DNA from: SHLQ01 sp033344795
GTDB taxonomy: Bacteria > Actinomycetota > Acidimicrobiia > Acidimicrobiales > SHLQ01
Assembly (NCBI GenBank): GCA_033344795.1
Contig: JAWPMS010000001.1
Location: 3,100,001 to 3,164,000 of the forward strand
Length of the DNA stretch: 64,000 bases
Direction of reading: 5' to 3'
Position 1 is the first letter of the stretch, and the number at the start of each line of letters is the position of its first letter. The notes below the pieces were generated by a model. It ran no database searches. It saw only the letters and a program-made list of their open reading frames with translations, and was not told where the DNA came from. Below, one piece after another: positions 8,504 through 15,892 of the stretch. Made by a program: the position numbers and the translations under genes.

Positions 8504-8716
8504 CTAACGGTGTTCGAGCAGCTCGTCGCGATCGGCAGCGCGATCGGGGACATGATGCGCGGCGCTGCGCCCGAGCCAGAAGACCGTGCCCAGCATGACG
8601 CCGCAACCAAGCAGCGCCAGTGCCAAAGCCCAGCTTTGAGCCCAGCCGAACAACAGCGCCATGGCGACAGCTGCGGCCGGCAACAGTGTGTGCCAAGACG
8701 ACGTCACATGTTTCAT
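8504..8716 (-). CDS. Small two-helix membrane protein (DUF2933-like)
   Basis: 70 residues starting MKHVTSSWHTLLPAAAVAM, two hydrophobic helices (about residues 9-25 and 27-48) and a charged tail ending DRDELLEHR. ATG at 8716 has GAGGTCATC just upstream, which fixes the start inside a longer open frame. Proteins of this shape often lie beside copper or metal resistance genes. A CsoR-like palindrome at 8770-8786 lies 54-70 nt before the start, suggesting copper control. No catalytic residues are visible. Confidence 0.65.
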   Translation of the reverse strand: MKHVTSSWHTLLPAAAVAMALLFGWAQSWALALALLGCGVMLGTVFWLGRSAAHHVPDRAADRDELLEHR

Positions 8717-8769
8717 TCGATGACCTCCTGATACCGGACGAGGTACTCGTCCGCGCCCTCGCATCCTGA

Positions 8770-8786
8770 ATACCGGTAGGGGGTAC
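8770..8786. promoter_or_regulatory. Candidate CsoR operator
   Basis: ATACC-GGTAG-GGGGTAC: inverted TACC/GGGGTA half-sites in a G/C tract, the usual layout of Cu(I)-CsoR operators. It lies upstream of the minus-strand DUF2933-like gene. Confidence 0.5.
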
Positions 8787-8865
8787 AGCTAGGGCCGAAG
8801 GTCCTGACGGGCCCGAGTGATTCGCACGGTGTTGTGATTTCGTCGGCCAACTCAGGTTTGATGTG

Positions 8866-9167
8866 TCATGATCGTTAGCTCCTAGCTCTTGCAGGTCGCT
8901 ATCGAAGTCGACGGTGATGCGGATAGTTTCGCCGGTCAGCCCGAATGGAGGATTGGTGCGCTGGACCGTGGAGGCGATGTCGATGACGGCTTGGGTGGTC
9001 ATGTTGAGATCGGGGACGCGCAACCCGCTGGCAATGTAACCGGAAAGGACCTCGCCAAAGAGCGCATGGAGGAGCGCCAAGTCCAGGGTCGGCGTCCAGG
9101 CGATCTCGTGCGACGAGTCGGGCTCGTCGGCAGCTGGAACTAGGACGGAAGCATCGCCGTTCACCAA
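8866..9167 (-). pseudogene. Internal fragment of a paralogue of the 35601-36521 protein
   Basis: The minus strand reads VPAADEPDS, then a stretch ending FGEVLSGYIASGLRVPD, and GLTGETIRITVDFDSD. These align with the middle of the protein at 35601-36521 (GEVLAGFVADGVRLPD and GLTGDSFTVIVDAD). The N-terminal membrane anchor and the C-terminal third are missing, and beyond about 8870 the frame continues only as antisense to the EamA gene. It abuts the end of the ResA-like selenoprotein gene. Best read as a truncated duplicate. Confidence 0.7.
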
Positions 9168-9188
9168 TTGCGGCTGCTTCAGCCTCCA

Positions 9189-9755
9189 TCAGGCGGCGAT
9201 GTAGTCGTCGATGTTTCCTTCGAGCCACTCCTGGCTGACGACACCAGTCGTGATGTCTGCGATGGTGCCATCGGGCGCGACGAAGTAGGTGGTTGGAGTG
9301 CTCGTCACCTCGTACAGCGTGCTGATCTCGCCGGTGGTGTCCATCGCAAAGTCGTAGGCGAGTTCGTAACGTGCGACGAAGGCGTCGACTTCAGGGACAG
9401 TCTCTTGAATACTCACCGAAAGGACTTCGAATCCGTGTGGGTTGTGGGTGTCGTAGGCCGCCCGTAACTCGGGGGCACTGAGGTTGCACGCCGTTCAATC
9501 GGTGTGCATGAAGGTGACGGCGACTGGTTGTCCGCGGTAGTCGCTGAGCCGCACCGTTTCACCGTCTGGAGTTTCGAGCTCGAAGTCCGGAGCGAACGCG
9601 CCAGCCTGGTCGTCTGACCCTCCGGAGAAGAGGACGATCCCTGTGACGGCGAGGACGACCAAGGCTGCGGCGGTGCCCCAGCGGATGCGCTGTTGGCGCT
9701 GCCGGGCTCGTCGGGCGGCTTCTCGCCGGGCTCGTTTCGATTGCATGGCTGTCAT
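9189..9755 (-). CDS. ResA/TlpA-like thioredoxin-fold selenoprotein (Sec-x-x-Cys)
   Basis: 188 residues when the in-frame TGA at 9497-9495 is read as selenocysteine (residue 87). Order: Arg-rich N-terminus, one membrane anchor (about residues 25-45), then a TlpA/AhpC-type fold with APDFELETPDGETVRLSDYRGQ, VAVTFMHTD-Sec-TAC, SVSIQETV and the cis-Pro loop STPTTYF. The family has CxxC where this has Sec-T-A-C, and the frame stays open and homologous for 101 codons after the TGA. A 7-bp hairpin with loop AGTTA (9457-9476) follows at SECIS distance. GGAG lies 6 nt before ATG 9755. It follows ccdA by 42 nt, so CcdA probably supplies electrons to it outside the membrane. Likely role: reduction of apocytochrome, Cu sites or disulfides. 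Confidence 0.88.
9457..9476 (-). promoter_or_regulatory. Candidate bacterial SECIS hairpin (ResA-like gene)
   Basis: In the mRNA, GCC-CCCG pairs with CGGG-(C)-GGC around loop AGUUA. The loop starts 25 nt after the UGA. Known bacterial SECIS elements have a G in the first two loop bases and a loop 16-37 nt from UGA; both hold here. Confidence 0.65.
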
Positions 9756-9797
9756 GATGCTCCGTTCGGGGTGGGGTCATGTAAGGCGACGGGCCGC

Positions 9798-10694
9798 CTA
9801 TCGGTTGTGGCTGACTTCGATGTCCGGATCGGTCGACGCGGGTGGGCTGCTCTCGGGGGTTTGGGCGCGGTGCCGGGTGAGGGCGACGGTTGCGGCGATG
9901 GCGAGCGCCGCCAGCAGGGCCAGGCGTTGGGCGCCGATGGCCTCGATGGTGTCGACGAACCAGAGGCGGATGTCTTCTGCGGTGTCGATGACCGGGTCGG
10001 TGCCGAGGTCACCGTCGTAGACCGCGAGCTCCCACCGGCCGTACCAGATCGCATAGGCGCCGGCCGCCACCATGAGAACACCACCGATTCGGGGCGCGAT
10101 GCGGGACAGCCGTCGCATGTGGTTGGCCACGGCGCTGTGTGCAAAGGTCGAGGCGAGGCTGAGAATCAAGATGATGACGCCCATGCCCAGGGCGTAGGCG
10201 ATGTAGGTGGCCAGCCCTTCGAGCGGAGACTGGGACAGCGCGGTGCCAGTGATCGCGAGGAACGGCCCGATCGTGCAAGACAGCGAGGCGATTGCGTAGG
10301 TGATGCCGTAGCCGACCATCACCTTGGGGCTGTTGGTGCTAGTGGAGAACTGAGGACCGCGGATCGCGAGGGTCGGTTTCCAGCCGAGTGCCATGGCCCC
10401 TCCGGCCACGACGAGCAGGCCGCCGATGACGATGGTGACCCACGGGAGCTGGCGTCGGGCCTCTCCGGCGATGCTGTCGATGATGAGTCCGACGGAGGCG
10501 AACACGATAATGAACCCAATCGACACCGCAGCCGCCACCCCCACCGCACGCAGGATTCGCCGGTCGAGGCGGTCTTGGACCTGATCGCCGGTTACGAACG
10601 CGCTGATGTAGGCCGGTAGTAGCGAGAACCCGCACGGGTTGAACGTCGCAACCATGCCGGCCGTGAACGCCAACGCAATCGAGCCGCTGATCAT
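9798..10694 (-). CDS. ccdA: CcdA/DsbD-type cytochrome c biogenesis membrane thiol transporter
   Basis: 298 residues, six or more membrane helices. The two conserved cysteines of the family are visible: TFNPCGFSLLPAYI near residue 22 and SLSCTIGPFLAITG near residue 150. CcdA carries electrons from cytoplasmic thioredoxin to thioredoxin-fold proteins outside. The ATG at 10694 is chosen since the family begins just before the NPCG motif and GAGAGG lies upstream. It is divergent from the TlpA gene at 10739, sharing the palindrome at 10722-10738, and is followed by the selenoprotein at 9189-9755. The C-terminal part (from about residue 230) has an extra hydrophobic tail. Confidence 0.92.
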   Translation of the reverse strand: MISGSIALAFTAGMVATFNPCGFSLLPAYISAFVTGDQVQDRLDRRILRAVGVAAAVSIGFIIVFASVGLIIDSIAGEARRQLPWVTIVIGGLLVVAGGAMALGWKPTLAIRGPQFSTSTNSPKVMVGYGITYAIASLSCTIGPFLAITGTALSQSPLEGLATYIAYALGMGVIILILSLASTFAHSAVANHMRRLSRIAPRIGGVLMVAAGAYAIWYGRWELAVYDGDLGTDPVIDTAEDIRLWFVDTIEAIGAQRLALLAALAIAATVALTRHRAQTPESSPPASTDPDIEVSHNR

Positions 10695-10721
10695 TGAGGT
10701 GACCTCTCCACTCGACCAGTC

Positions 10722-10738
10722 TACGACAGACTGTCGTA
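10722..10738. promoter_or_regulatory. BlaI/CopY-type operator, perfect 7-3-7 palindrome
   Basis: TACGACA-GAC-TGTCGTA has the same arms as 1306-1322. It lies 28 nt before the ccdA start and its last base touches the ATG of the TlpA-like gene at 10739. A repressor bound here would shut off both divergent genes. Confidence 0.75.
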
Positions 10739-11308
10739 ATGAAGCACGCGACCCCTGACCGCAGCGATACCGGGAGCCGACTCGTACCGCGTCGACTGTT
10801 GGTAGTGGCACTCGTAGTCGCGTTGGCCGGATGGGTTGGCTGGACAGCACTTCGTGAGCCCGGCCTGCCTGACTTTTTCGCATCGGGCGACCCGATCGAG
10901 TTGCCGGCCGAGGGTTCGTTCACGTCGGTGAGCCTCGAAGAGTTCGAGGGGATCCTGGTCGGGCAGCAGGGCCGCCCGGTGGTGGTCAACATCTGGGCCT
11001 CCTGGTGCGCACCGTGTCGCACCGAGATGCCGCTGCTGCAATCGGCGGCCGACACCTACGCCGGGCAAGCCGTGATCCTGGGGGTGGCATCCAACGACGA
11101 CCCCGACGAGGCAAAGGCGTTCCTGGGTGAGCTCGGGCTCACCTACCCGAACGTCTTCGACACCACCGGCGAGATCCGAGTGTCCTTGGGCCTCACCGCC
11201 TACCCCACGACCTATGTCTTCGACGCCGACGGGACCATTCGGGCCCGAGTCAACGGCGGGATCTCCGAACAGCGACTGGCGGGGCTGATCGAGGATGCGC
11301 TCGGGTGA
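10739..11308 (+). CDS. TlpA/ResA-like membrane-anchored thioredoxin (normal Cys form)
   Basis: 189 residues. One membrane anchor (about residues 20-38) and a thioredoxin fold with VVVNIWASWCAPCRTEMPLL (CAPC near residue 90) and cis-Pro loop AYPTTYVFD. It differs from the two selenoproteins nearby in keeping both cysteines. It probably reduces disulfides or metal-site cysteines outside the membrane with electrons from CcdA, encoded divergently. The ATG at 10739 directly follows the operator with no ribosome site, so either the message is leaderless or the true start is slightly downstream. The next gene overlaps its stop (GTGA). Confidence 0.9.
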   Translation: MKHATPDRSDTGSRLVPRRLLVVALVVALAGWVGWTALREPGLPDFFASGDPIELPAEGSFTSVSLEEFEGILVGQQGRPVVVNIWASWCAPCRTEMPLLQSAADTYAGQAVILGVASNDDPDEAKAFLGELGLTYPNVFDTTGEIRVSLGLTAYPTTYVFDADGTIRARVNGGISEQRLAGLIEDALG

Positions 11309-12024
11309 TCGACTACGGCTTGCTGGCCAGCATGATCATCGCCTTCGGCGTCCCGTCGATGCTCGCGTGGTGGTGGCCCCTCGACGACGCGCCAGTATCG
11401 GCGCCCAGCGACGAACCGGCTGGATTCCTCGACGTCACCCTCGGTCCGGCGTTCGCCGGCCTGGCGGTCGGGCGGCTCACCACGCTGGCCCTGGACGACC
11501 CGAACTCGATCGGCAGCCTCTCGGACATGTTGATCATTCGCAGCGGTGTGGAATTCTGGCCCGGGGTCGCCGCCGCTGCTGTGGTGGTGTTGTGGGCCGA
11601 GCGCCGAGCAGGGCTGCCGCACCTCAGCCACCCGGCGGCGCTCGTGCCGCTTGCGATGGTCGGCTACGCCGCATACGAGGCGGCCTGTATCTTTCGCGAT
11701 GGCTGCTTCGGCCCCGACAGCGAAATCGGGCTGCAACCTCCCGGAGTGTCGAGCCGGATGTTTCCGATGGGGTGGCTCATGGCCGCCGCGCTCATCGTGG
11801 CCGCCGTTGCCGTACGAGCGCTCGCCTCTCGAGTTCGATCGCGGTCGGTCGTGGTCGCCGCAGCTACGTTCGCTGTTGCGGGCGTACGCGCCATCGCCTC
11901 GATCTGGCTCCCTCACGTCGGCGACGGCTTGACCCGCCAACACGTCACTTCCATCGTCATCGCCGCGACCGCAGGGGTCGTGCTCACGGTCGTTACGGCC
12001 TCCGCCGCCACCAGCCGAGCATAG
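11305..12024 (+). CDS. Lgt-like (prolipoprotein diacylglyceryl transferase-like) membrane protein
   Basis: 239 residues, about seven membrane helices. GLAVGRLTTLALD and AACIFRDGCFGPDSEIGLQPPG resemble the Arg/Gly-Cys-Phe region of Lgt-fold proteins, but the conserved catalytic His-Gly region is not evident, so enzyme activity is doubtful. GTG at 11305 overlaps the TlpA stop. Such proteins occur fused to or beside thioredoxin genes, which suggests a role with the TlpA-like protein. An alternative is an unassigned membrane protein of the thiol-redox system. Confidence 0.6.
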   Translation: MIDYGLLASMIIAFGVPSMLAWWWPLDDAPVSAPSDEPAGFLDVTLGPAFAGLAVGRLTTLALDDPNSIGSLSDMLIIRSGVEFWPGVAAAAVVVLWAERRAGLPHLSHPAALVPLAMVGYAAYEAACIFRDGCFGPDSEIGLQPPGVSSRMFPMGWLMAAALIVAAVAVRALASRVRSRSVVVAAATFAVAGVRAIASIWLPHVGDGLTRQHVTSIVIAATAGVVLTVVTASAATSRA

Positions 12025-12120
12025 CTCGGCGCCGTGCGGGCGGCGTGCTACCCACGATGGCTGAAGCTGACGCTGGTGCGCCGTGTTCTTGCAGGGTGAA
12101 GGCGGCGACTCGCCTTTGGA

Positions 12121-12137
12121 TACTACAATTTGTCGTA
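12121..12137. promoter_or_regulatory. BlaI/CopY-type operator (one mismatch)
   Basis: TACTACA-ATT-TGTCGTA: 7-3-7 layout with one unpaired position. A TACAAT hexamer (12124-12129), a plausible -10 element, lies inside it. It precedes the ferric-reductase-like gene start by 42 nt. Confidence 0.65.
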
Positions 12138-12179
12138 GTCGGACCGAATGTAGTTAACACGAGAGGAAAGAAGCTGGAC

Positions 12180-12929
12180 ATGCCCAAGACGACGACACGA
12201 TCCCGAGTCTCCGACAACCGGAAGTTCGCGGCAAACGACACTCAGCCGTCCAAGACCCGTCGGCGACGCCTAACCCGCCATGTCGTCGTCGCCGCGAGCT
12301 CGGCCAGTCTCGTCGGCATCTTCTGGGCGACAAGATCCAACTGGGAGTCCGAGATGCGGCTATGGAAAGCGGTCGGTGACGCCTCCTTCATGCTGCTGTT
12401 AGCGGCACTGGCCGCTGGTCCCATCGCTCGGCTGATGCCGTCGGCGCGGGGCCTCCTGCGGTGGCGTCGCCAGCTCGGCATCTGGTTCGCCCTCACCGCG
12501 ACGGTGCACGGCGTGCTGATCCTCGACGGCTGGGCTCGCTGGAGCCTCCGTCGGTTCCTCGGCTACGAGTTCATTCCGCAGCTCGGCCGGGAGGCGCGAA
12601 TCGAGCCCGGCTTCGGGCTCGCCAACCTTGTGGGTTCGGTCGCGCTCGTCCTTGCCCTCATCCTAGGCGCCACGTCGTCAGATTGGGCGATGCGACGACT
12701 CGGCCGAAAGTCTTGGGCGTGGCTCCACCGCCTCGCCCACACAGTGCTGGTCCTATCGCTGCTGCACGGCAGTTACTTCTTGTTCATGCACTACACCGAG
12801 TCGTTCCACAAGAGGACCCCGCCTGAACTTGATTGGTTCCGCATGCCGTTCCTGCTCATTGGCCTGGCTGTCATCGGCCTTCAGTTCCTTGCGTTCGCCC
12901 GCGACTGGCAGGCGGTGGAGCATCGCTAG
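12180..12929 (+). CDS. Ferric-reductase-like / MsrQ-type heme membrane protein
   Basis: 249 residues. After a basic N-terminus there are six hydrophobic helices. Heme-ligand-type histidines are in FALTATVHGVLIL and WAWLHRLAHTVLVLSLLHG. This fits the ferric reductase-like transmembrane domain (MsrQ/YedZ family), which passes electrons across the membrane through b hemes. No FAD or NADPH domain follows, so it needs a partner. ATG at 12180 has GAGAGGAAAG upstream, and the longer frame before it antedates the operator at 12121-12137, which supports this start. Confidence 0.8.
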   Translation: MPKTTTRSRVSDNRKFAANDTQPSKTRRRRLTRHVVVAASSASLVGIFWATRSNWESEMRLWKAVGDASFMLLLAALAAGPIARLMPSARGLLRWRRQLGIWFALTATVHGVLILDGWARWSLRRFLGYEFIPQLGREARIEPGFGLANLVGSVALVLALILGATSSDWAMRRLGRKSWAWLHRLAHTVLVLSLLHGSYFLFMHYTESFHKRTPPELDWFRMPFLLIGLAVIGLQFLAFARDWQAVEHR

Positions 12930-12949
12930 CGTCGCGTGCGCCGACGTGC

Positions 12950-12995
12950 TTGGGAGGAGGGTGAACCCGCAGGGGTTGAAGGCGTGGCGGTGAAT
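12950..12995 (-). pseudogene. Tiny ccdA remnant
   Basis: On the minus strand this piece reads AFNPCGFTLLPS, the conserved N-terminal Cys motif of CcdA, with no homology continuing on either side. It lies directly downstream of the DsbE-like selenoprotein gene. It suggests that this selenoprotein once had its own CcdA partner. Confidence 0.5.
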
Positions 12996-13095
12996 ACGGG
13001 TGCGATGGCTGGCGTCATCAGCGTTCGAGGCCGAGTTGATGTTTGCCTCGGATAGCCAGCAAGTATGGCGCCCCTGTCGAGTTCGGGACGTGCGA

Positions 13096-13578
13096 TCAGG
13101 ATGTGAGGCTATCGAGGATCTCCATAAGCCCCGCCGTGCCGAGCGCCCCGACATGGGTGGAGCTGGTCCCGTCTTCGTCAATGAAAACGAAGGACGGCTG
13201 TGTGGTGATGCCGTAGTTGGCCCACAGTGAGCCGTCGTCGTCAACGGCGTGTTCAAACGCCCCGACACCGAGCGTGTCGATGAACTCGGTGATCGCCGTT
13301 AGATCATCGCGACCAGCAACGCCGACGAACGTGACCGCGTCTCCGTACTCTTCGTGAACCTCTGCGACCGCAGGGGCTTCCGATCGACACGTCGGTCACC
13401 ACGGCGCCCAGAACCACAACACGACGTCGTTGCCTTCGAGCGAGTTGAAGTCGATCTGTCCGCCAGACGCAGTGGTCGCCGAGAGCGCGATGGCCGTTTC
13501 GTCATCGCCCGTGCCGCAGGCTGCTGCGAGGAAGACGAAGGCCAGGGGGAGCAAGGCGAGACTCCGATATCGCATCAT
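13096..13578 (-). CDS. Mpt53/DsbE-like lipoprotein thioredoxin, selenoprotein (Sec-Pro-Thr-Cys)
   Basis: 160 residues when TGA at 13398-13396 is read as selenocysteine (residue 61). A lipobox LAAACG near residue 20 indicates an exported lipoprotein. The fold reads VVLWFWAPW-Sec-PTCRSEAPAV, then VTFVGVAGRDDL, the FIDTLGV helix and cis-Pro loop TTQPSFVFIDEDG. This follows actinobacterial Mpt53/DsbE, whose motif is WCPxC, closely. The frame remains homologous for 99 codons after TGA and stops at 13098-13096. A hairpin with loop GGTC follows at 13359-13376. TACACT 7 nt before ATG 13578 would give a leaderless message. Role: extracytoplasmic thiol oxidoreductase. A CcdA remnant lies just downstream. 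Confidence 0.9.
13359..13376 (-). promoter_or_regulatory. Candidate bacterial SECIS hairpin (DsbE-like gene)
   Basis: In the mRNA, CCCCUGC pairs with GCAGAGG (one C-A mismatch) around loop GGUC. The loop starts 26 nt after UGA. The GGU loop start matches the SelB-recognised loop of E. coli fdhF-type SECIS elements, so this is the strongest of the three. Confidence 0.75.
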
Positions 13579-13611
13579 GACCAGCAGTGTAGGGCGGCAG
13601 AGGCGATCTAC

Positions 13612-13625
13612 TACGACACGTCGTA
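13612..13625. promoter_or_regulatory. Variant TACGAC/GTCGTA palindrome
   Basis: TACGAC-AC-GTCGTA: same 6-bp arms as the BlaI-type sites but with 2 bp and not 5 bp between them. It lies 34 nt before the DsbE-like selenoprotein start and 59 nt before the MarR start. Binding by the same repressor is uncertain because of the spacing. Confidence 0.45.
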
Positions 13626-13643
13626 TAGACCGTCTTCTGTAAT

Positions 13644-13685
13644 ATAGTTGCAAATTGCATGTATATATATGTAAGTTGCAACTAT
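13644..13685. promoter_or_regulatory. MarR operator candidate: 10-bp inverted repeat over the start codon
   Basis: ATAGTTGCAA (13644-13653) and TTGCAACTAT (13676-13685) are perfect inverted copies 22 bp apart. The AT-rich centre (GTATATATATG) could hold the -10. The right arm includes the A and T of the MarR ATG, so the message is probably leaderless and autorepressed. Confidence 0.6.
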
Positions 13686-14127
13686 GCGTCGAACACAGAG
13701 CGACCATTTCGGGCAGCAATTCGTTGGTCTCATCCACGCGTTTGGCGTCCTTCGGACTGATGCCACGCCGTGCGGGCAACCGATGTCGGTCTCCACAGCA
13801 CACGCGATCTGCGAGCTGGCAGCACATGGGCCGCTCAGTCAGACCGAGCTTGCTGACCGCCTCGGGCTCGAACCCAGCAGCGTCAGCCGGCTCGTCGACC
13901 AACTCACCAGAAAGCGCTGGGCGAAGCGGGCCGCCGATCCCGACGGCAACGACAAGCGAGTTCGCCTCGTCCACCTCACCGAGGCAGGTCGACAAGCAGA
14001 AGAACAAGTAAGTGCCGCACGAGCCCAACGGTTCGGACAGCTTCTCGAAGCAATCGAAGAATCCAAACGACCCCAGGTACTCGAAGCCCTCCACCTTCTC
14101 AAGGACGCCGCCAATGAAATCCACTAG
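13684..14127 (+). CDS. MarR-family transcriptional regulator
   Basis: 147 residues with a central winged helix (LSQTELADRLGLEPSSVSRLVDQLTRKRW, then DPDGNDKRVRLVHLTEAG). No ribosome site precedes ATG 13684, and the 10-bp inverted repeat overlaps the start, which fits a leaderless autoregulated gene. It has one Cys (ATPCGQP, about residue 30) that could serve in redox sensing, though this is a guess. The next gene, a lipoprotein, overlaps its end by 14 bp and is probably controlled by it. Confidence 0.88.
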   Translation: MRRTQSDHFGQQFVGLIHAFGVLRTDATPCGQPMSVSTAHAICELAAHGPLSQTELADRLGLEPSSVSRLVDQLTRKRWAKRAADPDGNDKRVRLVHLTEAGRQAEEQVSAARAQRFGQLLEAIEESKRPQVLEALHLLKDAANEIH

Positions 14128-14602
14128 AGCCTTCCTCGTGGCAGCACTCTTGATCGTCGCTGGAGCTGCATGCGGATCAGACCAAGACCTGGCCGAGCGG
14201 CAGGAAGCAGTCGCCGAGGCTGGCGCCGAAGTGATGCCGTTCTCGCTCGACGAGACAACGCACATCTTCACTGACACGCCAGGAGGTGGTCGACAAGACG
14301 TCGTCGCTGACGACCCGACCGACGTGGTATCGATCGAAGCGATCCGCGATCATCTGGCCGAGGAGGCCGCCAAGTTTCAGACCGGCGACTTCTCTGACCC
14401 CGAAACCATCCACGGATCGGCCATGCCAGGCCTCGCCACACTCAAAGCCGGCTTCGACCAGATCGACGTCGAGCTTCTCGAGACAGCGGACGGCGCAGCC
14501 ATCACCTACACAACGCAAGATCCTGAGCTGATCTCAGCAATCCACCTCTGGTTCGAGGCGCAGACGAGCGACCACGGCAGCCATGCCGAACACAACCGGT
14601 GA
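14114..14602 (+). CDS. Secreted lipoprotein of unknown function
   Basis: 162 residues. Signal peptide with lipobox (VAGAACGSDQ, Cys about residue 20). The mature part is acidic and has no recognised domain; HIFTDTPGGGRQDVVAD, FSDPETIHGSAMPGLATLKAGFDQI and a His-rich end (DHGSHAEH) are visible. The His-rich tail might bind metal. ATG 14114 lies inside the 3' end of the MarR gene. A second, 5'-truncated copy lies at 20031-20426, showing that this locus was duplicated. Confidence 0.7.
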   Translation: MKSTRAFLVAALLIVAGAACGSDQDLAERQEAVAEAGAEVMPFSLDETTHIFTDTPGGGRQDVVADDPTDVVSIEAIRDHLAEEAAKFQTGDFSDPETIHGSAMPGLATLKAGFDQIDVELLETADGAAITYTTQDPELISAIHLWFEAQTSDHGSHAEHNR

Positions 14603-14626
14603 CCGTTGAATCTCGCCATGCGGTTT

Positions 14627-15892
14627 CTAGCGGTTCTGGGCGGGGTTGGTTTCGTACATGCGGGTGATGACGATGCCGCCGGAGATGGCGGTGAGGGTCG
14701 CGACGGCGTAGATGGCGGCTTGGATGGAGATGAGGTCGGCGAGTAGTCCGGCCAGGAGTGCGCCGACGGCGAATCCTGCGTCTCGCCAGAGCCGGTAGAC
14801 GCCGACAGAGCGGGCTCGCCAGGTGGGGTGGGCGACGTCGCCGATGGTGGCGAGCAGTGTGGGGTAGACCATTGCGGTGCCTGCACCGAGTACGGCCGCG
14901 CCGAGGGCCCAGGGCCAGAAGCTGTTCATGGCGGCCATCCACGCGATAGCGGCGGCTTGGGTGAGCATGCCGCCGACGATGAGGGGTTTGCGGCCGATCC
15001 GGTCGGAGAGTGCGCCGGTGTAGAGCTGGCCGAGTCCCCAGATGGCGGGGTAGATGGCGGCGAGGATGCCGATGCGACCGACGGAGAGTCCGGCGGTGGC
15101 GAAGAAGATGGGGAACAGGCCCCAGGCGAGGCCGTCATTGAGGTTGTTGACGAGTCCGGCTTGTGATGTGGCGGAGAGCGACTTCTCGCGGAAGCTGGTG
15201 AGGGTGAAGATCTCCCGGTCGGTGAGCGCGTGGCGTGCGTCGGTGTTGGCTGTGGTGTGGTTGGCGGCTTCGTGGTGGACGTGGTGGTGGGTTTCTTTGA
15301 CGAAGAGCACCGACAGGCTGAGGCCAAGTCCGGCGTAGGCGAGGCCGAGGAAGAATGGTTCGGGTCGCAGGCCCCACTCGTTGGCGATCCAGCCGGTGGC
15401 AACGGCGGTGGCGGCGACGGCGCCGTAGCCGGCGGCTTCGTTGAGACCCATGGCGAGGCCGCGTTTGTCGGGTCCGGCCAGGTCGATCTTCATGATGACG
15501 GTGGTCGACCAGGTGAGGCCTTGGTTCACGCCGAGGAGGACGTTGGCGAAGATCACCCATCCCCATGTCGGGGCCCACATCAGCAACAGCGGGACGGGGA
15601 TGCCGATGATCCAGCCTGCGACGAGGACGGGTTTACGGCCGTGGCGGTCCGAAAGGGTGCCGGCGAAGAAGTTGGTGGCTGCTTTGACGATGCCGAACGC
15701 GGCGATGAAGGTGAGCGTGGCGGTGAAGGCGGTGAGTCCGAAGACTTCGGTGGCGAGCAGCGGTAGGACGGTTCGTTCTTGGCCGATCATGCCACCGACG
15801 AGGGCGTTGACACCGACGAGCAACGAGAACTGGGCGAGGTTCGCTCGCAACCCCAAGCGGATCGGTTTGAGTGTCGCTTGCGTGTTGGTCAC
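14627..15892 (-). CDS. Major facilitator superfamily transporter
   Basis: 421 residues, 12 helices. Motif A copies GTLSDRHGRKPVL and GALSDRIGRKPLI follow helices 2 and 8. A His-rich central loop (ETHHHVHHEAANH) separates the halves. The start overlaps the stop of the upstream persulfide dioxygenase (ATGA), so it belongs to the sulfide operon; export or import of a sulfur compound is plausible but not shown. Confidence 0.85.
   Translation of the reverse strand: MTNTQATLKPIRLGLRANLAQFSLLVGVNALVGGMIGQERTVLPLLATEVFGLTAFTATLTFIAAFGIVKAATNFFAGTLSDRHGRKPVLVAGWIIGIPVPLLLMWAPTWGWVIFANVLLGVNQGLTWSTTVIMKIDLAGPDKRGLAMGLNEAAGYGAVAATAVATGWIANEWGLRPEPFFLGLAYAGLGLSLSVLFVKETHHHVHHEAANHTTANTDARHALTDREIFTLTSFREKSLSATSQAGLVNNLNDGLAWGLFPIFFATAGLSVGRIGILAAIYPAIWGLGQLYTGALSDRIGRKPLIVGGMLTQAAAIAWMAAMNSFWPWALGAAVLGAGTAMVYPTLLATIGDVAHPTWRARSVGVYRLWRDAGFAVGALLAGLLADLISIQAAIYAVATLTAISGGIVITRMYETNPAQNR

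Noticed and set aside
7836..9167. A 443-codon minus-strand frame spanning the EamA gene
   Set aside because: Only its first 100 codons (8866-9167) resemble a protein; the rest is out of frame with EamA. It was split into a pseudogene fragment and the EamA gene.
9495..9497. Reading the TGA as a simple frameshift or nonsense pseudogene
   Set aside because: The same event at the same motif position in three unrelated genes, each with a fitting hairpin and intact downstream frame, makes decay unlikely, though genome-level Sec genes remain unseen.
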